From: Ignavibacteriota bacterium
GTDB lineage: Bacteria; Bacteroidota; Ignavibacteria; UBA10030; UBA6906
Assembly (NCBI GenBank): GCA_016209805.1
Contig: JACQVJ010000239.1
Location: forward strand, 1 to 11,188
DNA: 11,188 nt
Direction of reading: 5' to 3'
Shown: one piece after another, positions 6,725 through 11,188 of the stretch
How the letters are laid out: every line of letters begins with the position of its first letter
How positions within the stretch are numbered: the stretch's first letter is position 1
Program-made: the position numbers and the translations under genes
The notes under the pieces: model-generated
Seen by the model: only the letters and a program-made list of their open reading frames with translations
Told to the model about the DNA's origin: nothing
The model's database searches: none

Positions 6725-7198
6725 ATGGACTTGAACTACGTTAAGAAACTCATCAAGCTCGTGTCCGAGAGCCAGGTTGATGAAATTGAGATTGAAGAAG
6801 ATGGCAAGAAAATCAGGATAGCAAAGGCGAGTCACAATTCAACAGCTGTTCCAGGGTTTCAGCCATCTCATGGAGCATCTCCCCCGCAATCGATCCTACC
6901 GCTACCGCAAGAGGCAGTTCTGCCTCCTGCACCGAAAGAGTCAGAAGCGCCCGCAGTCAAATATCACGAAATCAGGTCGCCAATTGTTGGCACGTTCTAT
7001 CGTGCACCTGCCCCCGAAGCAGCCCCCTTCGTAGAAATCGGCTCCATGGTCGAGCCTGGAAAAGTCCTTTGCATCGTCGAGGCGATGAAGTTGATGAACG
7101 AAATCGAGTCGGATGTCAAAGGGAAGATCGTGAGAGTGATGGTCGAGAACGGCCTTCCAGTGGAGTACGACCAGGTGCTGTTTTTGGTTGAGACGTGA
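6725..7198 (+). CDS. accB: Biotin carboxyl carrier protein of acetyl-CoA carboxylase
   Basis: AccB carries the biotin arm that shuttles CO2 between biotin carboxylase and carboxyltransferase in the first step of fatty acid synthesis. The 157-residue protein begins MDLNYVKKLIKLV with the usual acidic N-terminal helical domain, including EIEIEEDGKKIRI. It then has a Pro/Ala-rich flexible linker at about residues 45-80 and the biotinyl domain at about 80-157. The biotin attachment motif is EAMKLMNE with Lys122; Leu replaces the second Met of the commoner EAMKMMN. IRSPIVGTFYRAPAPEAAPFV is the typical domain start and includes the BCCP thumb region. ATG at 6725 was preferred because of its AGGAG site and because family members start at this point. 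accC follows after 30 bases, the usual accBC pairing; efp-accB is also a common order in this phylum. Confidence 0.97.
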   Translation: MDLNYVKKLIKLVSESQVDEIEIEEDGKKIRIAKASHNSTAVPGFQPSHGASPPQSILPLPQEAVLPPAPKESEAPAVKYHEIRSPIVGTFYRAPAPEAAPFVEIGSMVEPGKVLCIVEAMKLMNEIESDVKGKIVRVMVENGLPVEYDQVLFLVET

Positions 7199-7216
7199 TA
7201 CCGTTCCCGGAAAATC

Positions 7217-7221
7217 TGGAG
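7217..7221 (+). promoter_or_regulatory. Ribosome binding site of accC
   Basis: TGGAG stands 7 bases before the GTG start at 7229. A second match, TAGGA, directly touches the GTG and is too close to work, so the upstream one decides. Confidence 0.6.
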
Positions 7222-7228
7222 CTTAGGA

Positions 7229-8575
7229 GTGTTCAACAAAGTCCTCATCGCTAATCGAGGAGAGATCGCGCTACGCATCATTCGTGTCTGCAAACAGTTC
7301 GGCATAAAGACTGTTGCCGTCTATTCACAGGCCGACCGCGATGCCCTTCACGTCCGATTTGCGGACGAAGCTGTATGCATCGGTCCACCTCCCGGAAAAG
7401 AGAGCTACCTTAAAATCCCGCGCATCATTGCCGCAGCAGAAATTACGAATGCCGACGCCATCCATCCCGGATATGGATTCCTGGCCGAAAACGCGCGGTT
7501 TGCAGAGATTTGCACGACATCCGGGATCAAATTCATCGGGCCGACGCCTGAGATGATCAATACAATGGGGGACAAGGCTCTGGCGAAGGAAACAATGAAG
7601 AAGGCTGGTGTGCCGGTGGTTCCAGGGAGTGATGGTGTGGTGAAGGATCTGGCCCGGGCAATTGAGATTGCAAAGACAATTGGCTTCCCGATCATTTTGA
7701 AGGCTGTTGCCGGCGGCGGCGGTCGCGGAATGCGGATCGTGCGGGAGGAGTCCGATTTGGAGAACGCATTGCAGACTGCACAGCACGAGGCAGAACAGGG
7801 CTTCAACAATCCTGACCTTTACATTGAGAAGTACATCGAGCAGCCGCGGCATATTGAGATACAGGTGTTTGGCGACCAGCACGGGAACTTCGTCCACTTT
7901 GGCGAGCGAGATTGCTCAATCCAGCGGCGTCACCAGAAGCTCATTGAAGAAGCGCCATCACCGGTCGTCGATGATGAACTCCGGCAAAAGATGGGCGAGG
8001 CTGCAATCAAAGGTTGTCAGAGTGTTCAGTATGATGGGGCGGGGACGATCGAGTTCCTCGTGGATACGGACCGGCATTTTTATTTCATGGAGATGAACAC
8101 GCGCATCCAGGTCGAACACCCGGTTACCGAGGAAGTTACAGGTCATGATCTCATAAAACTTCAGCTCCGGGTCGCTGCCGGAGAGAAACTGCCGCGGAGG
8201 AAGATCAAGGCGGAGGGTCATGCTATCGAATGTCGCATAAATTCTGAAGACCCGTACACGAATTTCCGCCCGTCGCCCGGGAAGATCACCGACTTCCACA
8301 TGCCCGGAGGGTTCGGCGTTCGTGTTGATACCCATGCATACGCAGGATATGTCGTCCCGCCGTATTACGATTCACTCATTGCGAAACTGGTCGTCTTCGC
8401 CCAGACCCGGGATGGTGCGATCAACAAGATGGCATCAGCCCTTGAAGAATTTACTGTGGAGGGGATCAAAACAACAATCCCATTTCATCGCCAAGTGATG
8501 AAGGATCCACGATTCCGTAGTGGGAAGTTTGACACAGGTTTTCTCGACTCATTCCAATTCATTCCCGAAGACTGA
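7229..8575 (+). CDS. accC: Biotin carboxylase subunit of acetyl-CoA carboxylase
   Basis: AccC uses ATP and bicarbonate to carboxylate the biotin of AccB. The 448-residue length equals that of the free-standing E. coli enzyme (449). The order of parts is complete: N-terminal domain [17 protein letters not shown] with [10 protein letters not shown], then the ATP-grasp domain with Lys116, Lys159 and the glycine-rich lid AGGGGRGM (161-168). The metal and catalytic segment follows with Glu288, Asn290, Arg292 and Glu296 in [15 protein letters not shown], then the C-terminal domain with ECRINSEDP (Arg336). Nothing essential is missing. The GTG start has a TGGAG site. It is 30 bases downstream of accB and 38 bases upstream of gcvH, so one transcript is likely. 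Since carboxyltransferase genes are absent here, they must lie elsewhere. Carriers from propionyl-CoA carboxylase-type systems look similar, but pairing with a true accB favours AccC. Confidence 0.97.
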   Translation: MFNKVLIANRGEIALRIIRVCKQFGIKTVAVYSQADRDALHVRFADEAVCIGPPPGKESYLKIPRIIAAAEITNADAIHPGYGFLAENARFAEICTTSGIKFIGPTPEMINTMGDKALAKETMKKAGVPVVPGSDGVVKDLARAIEIAKTIGFPIILKAVAGGGGRGMRIVREESDLENALQTAQHEAEQGFNNPDLYIEKYIEQPRHIEIQVFGDQHGNFVHFGERDCSIQRRHQKLIEEAPSPVVDDELRQKMGEAAIKGCQSVQYDGAGTIEFLVDTDRHFYFMEMNTRIQVEHPVTEEVTGHDLIKLQLRVAAGEKLPRRKIKAEGHAIECRINSEDPYTNFRPSPGKITDFHMPGGFGVRVDTHAYAGYVVPPYYDSLIAKLVVFAQTRDGAINKMASALEEFTVEGIKTTIPFHRQVMKDPRFRSGKFDTGFLDSFQFIPED

Positions 8576-8613
8576 ACAACACCAGCTACTCTCTCCCGAA
8601 AGGATCGCAGACA

Positions 8614-8994
8614 ATGAACTTTCCTGAAAACCTCAAATACACAAAAGACCATGAATGGATTCTCGTGGATGGAGACACGGGAACGATAGGGATTACGGAT
8701 TATGCTCAGGGTGAACTCGGCGATGTTGTGTTTGTCGAGCTCCCGGCTGTCGGCAAAGTACTTAGACAGCACGACTCATTCGGTACTATCGAAGCAGTAA
8801 AAGCAGTCTCCGACCTCTATGCACCGGTGTCTGGCTCTATCACCGAAGTCAACACCGAGCTTGAAAAGACTCCTGAGTTGGTAAACAAAGATCCTTATGA
8901 GAAGGGTTGGATGGTGAAGATTAAACTCTCAGACCCTGCTGAGTTGTCGAGCCTGCTCGGTTCTGCTGCATACAAATCATTGATAGGCAAGTAA
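8614..8994 (+). CDS. gcvH: Glycine cleavage system H protein
   Basis: GcvH carries the lipoyl arm that moves the aminomethyl group between the P, T and L proteins of glycine cleavage. The 126-residue protein matches the family length (129 in E. coli). It has the N-terminal signature LKYTKDHEW, the segment GITDYAQGELGDVVFVELP, the lipoylation site SFGTIEAVKAVSDLYAPVSG with Lys63, and the C-terminal ELVNKDPYEKGWMVKI. An AAAGGA ribosome site lies 9 bases upstream of the ATG. It is placed 38 bases after accC, away from gcvP, gcvT or lipoyl synthesis genes, none of which is in the window. GcvH can also supply lipoyl groups to other complexes in some bacteria, but nothing here shows that. Its transcript would run into the convergent radical SAM gene, where a terminator lies. 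Confidence 0.97.
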   Translation: MNFPENLKYTKDHEWILVDGDTGTIGITDYAQGELGDVVFVELPAVGKVLRQHDSFGTIEAVKAVSDLYAPVSGSITEVNTELEKTPELVNKDPYEKGWMVKIKLSDPAELSSLLGSAAYKSLIGK

Positions 8995-9091
8995 CGGATT
9001 GCCGCTGTGGGCGTGACCGGCGGGTTGGTAGAATGCGATAGCAGCAGCAACAAATCATCGGTGGTTATGGACGAAGTTAGCAGATCGTTTC

Positions 9092-10147
9092 TCAAAACAT
9101 ATTCATCTGACTTTTCGACTCACCCCTGAAATGCTGTGTTGAAAGCCCACTCCACCGCTTCGCCAGATTGTATTTTTGCGCGCTGAGTTTGAAGAGTGTT
9201 TGGATCGCCATAGCTATTTCCCCCTCGCCGTTCATCCTCATTCCAAATCGAGAATCGCTCATTTCTCCCTTCCGCGTATCTTTGATCCGATTGATGATCC
9301 TGCCCGCCTTTGCGGGCATTTTTCTATTGAGCCAATCAAGAAACAATGGCTCCACCGGACCAGGGAGCCTTAGCAGAATGTAGCCCGCACTCGTTGCGCC
9401 ATGCTCGGCGGCTGCTCGCAATATGTTGGGAATCTCCTCGTCGGTTAAGCCTGGAATGATCGGGGCGACATTGACGCCCGCCATTATTCCATTTTTTGAG
9501 AGTGCTTCAAGTGTTGCCAGCCGGTTCATCGGCGAAGACGTGCGAGGTTCCATCGCACGTGCAAGGTCGGCATCGAGAGTCGTAATGGAGAGCATAACGT
9601 GCACCAGGTTCAGTCGAGTCATCTCTTGAAGTATATCAATATCTCTTGTCACCAATGCGTTCTTCGTAATCAATCCGACAGGGTTCCGGTACTTCAGGAA
9701 TACCTCCAGACACTTTCGGGTCAGTTGCAGCTTCCTCTCGACCGGCTGGTAGCAATCCGTGTTACCTGAGAATGCAACCATCTGAGGCTGCCAATTCTTT
9801 TTCTGAAGTTCCTTTTCCAAGAGGAGAGGGGCGTCCTGTTTCACCATGATTCTCGTCTCGAAGTCGAGACCGGCCGAGAAACCAAGGTACTCGTGGGACG
9901 GGCGGGCGTAGCAGTAGATGCACCCATGTTCGCACCCGCGGTAGGGATTAATGCTGTACGTGAAGTCGAGGTCGGGGCTGTCGTTCCTGGCGAGTATGGA
10001 TTTCGAGGTGTCATTATAGAACGTTGTGGGGAGCACGAGTGTGTCGTCATCGTGCTGAACGTCAGCCTCAATCGGCTCGAGGTGCAGCTTTTCGAACCGG
10101 TTAGGTGAGTTAAACCCCGACGCCCTGCCGTTGATGTTCATTCTCAT
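9092..10147 (-). CDS. Radical SAM protein, PA0069/SplB-like family
   Basis: This 351-residue protein has the radical SAM iron-sulfur motif CX3CX2C in NPYRGCEHGCIYCYARPSHEY (Cys72, Cys76, Cys79). Family signatures of the PA0069/SplB-like group follow: NGRASGFNSPNRFE at the N-terminus, FSGNTDCYQPVERKLQLTR, GLITKNALVTRDIDIL, EPRTSSPMNRL, GVNVAPIIPGLTD and DSRFGMRMNGEGE. It should bind a 4Fe-4S cluster and cleave S-adenosylmethionine to a radical. The substrate of this group is not established to my knowledge; it is related to, but not the same as, spore photoproduct lyase. The open frame runs upstream to 10315, but ATG at 10147 is chosen because family members begin near the GRA segment and because a promoter lies just upstream. 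ATG at 10141 is a close alternative. No partner gene is adjacent. Confidence 0.9.
   Translation of the reverse strand: MRMNINGRASGFNSPNRFEKLHLEPIEADVQHDDDTLVLPTTFYNDTSKSILARNDSPDLDFTYSINPYRGCEHGCIYCYARPSHEYLGFSAGLDFETRIMVKQDAPLLLEKELQKKNWQPQMVAFSGNTDCYQPVERKLQLTRKCLEVFLKYRNPVGLITKNALVTRDIDILQEMTRLNLVHVMLSITTLDADLARAMEPRTSSPMNRLATLEALSKNGIMAGVNVAPIIPGLTDEEIPNILRAAAEHGATSAGYILLRLPGPVEPLFLDWLNRKMPAKAGRIINRIKDTRKGEMSDSRFGMRMNGEGEIAMAIQTLFKLSAQKYNLAKRWSGLSTQHFRGESKSQMNMF
9301..9323 (+). terminator. Intrinsic terminator for gcvH direction, inside the radical SAM gene
   Basis: TGCCCGC (9301-9307), loop CTTT, and GCGGGCA (9312-9318) form a perfect 7-pair GC-rich stem, followed at once by TTTTT (9319-9323). 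That is a classic rho-independent terminator on the plus strand, about 300 bases after the gcvH stop. In the minus direction no T run follows, so it should not stop radical SAM transcription. It lies within codons for the segment RKMPAKAGRI of that protein. The structure is plain; its use in vivo is inferred. Confidence 0.6.
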
Positions 10148-10423
10148 TATATTGATGAAGAACGATTCGGTCACCGCCAGGCTCAAAATACTCAAGCCAG
10201 GACATTGAATCAAGCCTGACTTGCAGCACGACCGGACTGTCGAATAATTCAACAGCATTAATATTTCGGGAAGAGGATTCTCACCAATGGGAAAACCAAA
10301 GCTACCACTGCTCATTGCGGATACCTAATGCAGGAATCCTGAAGGCATGTTATTTGAAAACTATTCATGTATCCATCTGTGTTTCTGTACAGTCTATTTG
10401 GATTATCACTAAGGAGTCAATCA
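10148..10423. other. Divergent spacer between the radical SAM gene and argF
   Basis: This stretch of 276 bases holds the probable radical SAM promoter and the argF ribosome site AAGGAG (10411-10416), 7 bases before ATG. For argF I see only weak promoter candidates (TTGAAA at 10354-10359 with no good -10). A palindrome, CTGTACAG (10385-10392), lies in the probable argF leader. No small gene or RNA is apparent. Confidence 0.5.
10185..10213 (-). promoter_or_regulatory. Possible promoter for the radical SAM gene
   Basis: On the minus strand TTGATT (10213-10208) and TATTTT (10190-10185) are 17 bases apart, each 4 of 6 to consensus. The start point near 10178 would leave about 30 bases before ATG at 10147, which supports that start codon over the longer open frame. 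Confidence 0.4.
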
Positions 10424-11188
10424 ATGCATCGTTCTCACGCTGCACTGCCAACCCGAACAAGGCAATCACCTCGAAAAAAGAGAGTTACATTGCGAGGTCG
10501 TGATCTGACGTCCATCGATGATTTGACGAAGGATGAAATCCTCCATCTCTTCCGTCTCACCGCTGACATCAAGCGACATCCGAAGAAATACAAAAGGTCA
10601 CTTGACGGAAAGATTATCGCGCTCATTTTCGAGAAGCCTTCGCTGAGGACCAAGACAACGTTCGAGGTCGGGATCAAGCAACTCGGGGGAGACTCGGTGT
10701 ACCTCTCACCGGCTGAAATCAATCTTGGCAAGCGCGAGTCTGTGTACGATGTTGCAAAGAATCTCGAGCGGATGGTGCAAGGGATCATGATTCGCACGTT
10801 CGGTCATGACATCTGCGTCTCGATGGCCGGTTATGCTTCAATTCCAGTGATCAACGGACTCACGGATTTCGAACATCCGTGTCAGGCACTCGCGGATTTT
10901 TTCACGCTCACCGAGCACACAAAGGACATTCGGTCACTGAAACTGAGCTACATAGGCGACGGCAACAACGTGGCGCATTCTCTGATGCTGACCGCCGGCA
11001 AAGTCGGTGCGACGATGTATGTCGCAACTCCGGCCTCCTATATGCCAGACGTCGATGTAACACGTCGTTCACAGAAACTTGCGGCAGAAAACCGCGGGAA
11101 GGTCGTCCTTACCACAGACCCGCTCGAAGCAGCGCATGAAGCAGACCTGATCTACACCGACACCTGGGCAAGCATGGGGCAGGAATCC
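10424..11188 (+). CDS. argF: Ornithine carbamoyltransferase, N-terminal 255 residues (truncated by window edge)
   Basis: ArgF joins carbamoyl phosphate and ornithine to make citrulline in arginine synthesis. The frame is open to the window end. Motifs in order are FEKPSLRTKTTFEVG (carbamoyl phosphate loop, Arg75), LGKRESVYDVAKNLERM, MIRTFGHD, INGLTDFEHPCQALADFFT with HPCQ at 151-154, YIGDGNNVAHSLM, and TDTWASMGQE containing the ornithine-binding SMG (250-252). This pattern fits ordinary OTC rather than the acetyl- or succinylornithine enzymes of many Bacteroidia. The ATG has the best ribosome site in the window (AAGGAG, 7 bases away). That start adds about 23 basic residues, including RKKR, ahead of the point where most OTCs begin, so a later start such as TTG at 10490 cannot be excluded. 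The C-terminus lies outside the window. Confidence 0.95.
   Translation, partial: MHRSHAALPTRTRQSPRKKRVTLRGRDLTSIDDLTKDEILHLFRLTADIKRHPKKYKRSLDGKIIALIFEKPSLRTKTTFEVGIKQLGGDSVYLSPAEINLGKRESVYDVAKNLERMVQGIMIRTFGHDICVSMAGYASIPVINGLTDFEHPCQALADFFTLTEHTKDIRSLKLSYIGDGNNVAHSLMLTAGKVGATMYVATPASYMPDVDVTRRSQKLAAENRGKVVLTTDPLEAAHEADLIYTDTWASMGQES

Noticed and set aside
7325..7897. Open frame of 190 codons on the minus strand
   Set aside because: It lies wholly inside accC, whose product is complete and highly conserved. The antisense translation shows no domain, and its Cys/His/Leu/Arg mix is typical of a shadow frame.
10148..10315. 56-codon upstream extension of the radical SAM gene
   Set aside because: It is in frame but has no family counterpart, and a promoter-like pair lies inside it. 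ATG at 10147 gives the normal length.
10355..10367. Possible ArgR box (TGAAA-ACT-ATTCA) upstream of argF
   Set aside because: It is an imperfect single inverted repeat with a 3-base rather than 4-base centre and no second box, so it is too weak to call.
1..11188. New defence system, mobile island, CRISPR array or phage genes
   Set aside because: No repeats with spacers, transposase or integrase motifs, nuclease-toxin pairs or tRNA genes were seen. All real genes belong to core or widespread families with similar base use.

Overview
This window looks like ordinary chromosomal housekeeping DNA from a bacterium of the Bacteroidota/Chlorobi (FCB) assemblage, of balanced base composition. The pointers are a DUF4296-like lipoprotein, an M23 peptidase with the long insert between its catalytic motifs that is common in Bacteroidota, and an elongation factor P with a Chlorobi-like Pro-Gly-Asn tip. 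Several genes have clear Shine-Dalgarno sites, and four promoters of the -35/17 bp/-10 type can be read. Both features fit an Ignavibacteria- or Chlorobi-like lineage better than Bacteroidia. The lineage is an inference from the sequence, not a database result.

Layout: from 4268 down to 1 on the minus strand runs a closely spaced set: a FAHD1/YcgM-like fumarylacetoacetate hydrolase-family enzyme, an orphan ParA-type ATPase, a membrane-anchored M23 (LytM) metallopeptidase, and the start of valS (cut by the window edge). A 176-bp divergent region (4269-4444) carries one promoter for this set and one for purM on the plus strand. purM converges on a small lipoprotein gene (5486-5812, minus).

From 6011 the plus strand carries efp-accB-accC-gcvH. 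This set has a strong promoter upstream of efp and an unusual 150-bp efp-accB spacer with nested inverted repeats. It joins translation (EF-P) to fatty-acid precursor synthesis (biotin carboxyl carrier and biotin carboxylase) and the lipoyl carrier of glycine cleavage. gcvH converges on a PA0069/SplB-like radical SAM gene (9092-10147, minus). A textbook intrinsic terminator in the gcvH orientation lies inside that opposing gene. After a divergent spacer, argF (ornithine carbamoyltransferase) starts at 10424 and runs off the right edge.

I found no mobile elements, CRISPR arrays, tRNA or rRNA genes, phage genes or defence genes, and no convincing new multi-gene system. The points most worth a second look are the terminator buried in the radical SAM gene, the Asn tip of EF-P, the structured accB leader, and the orphan ParA with a His-rich tail.
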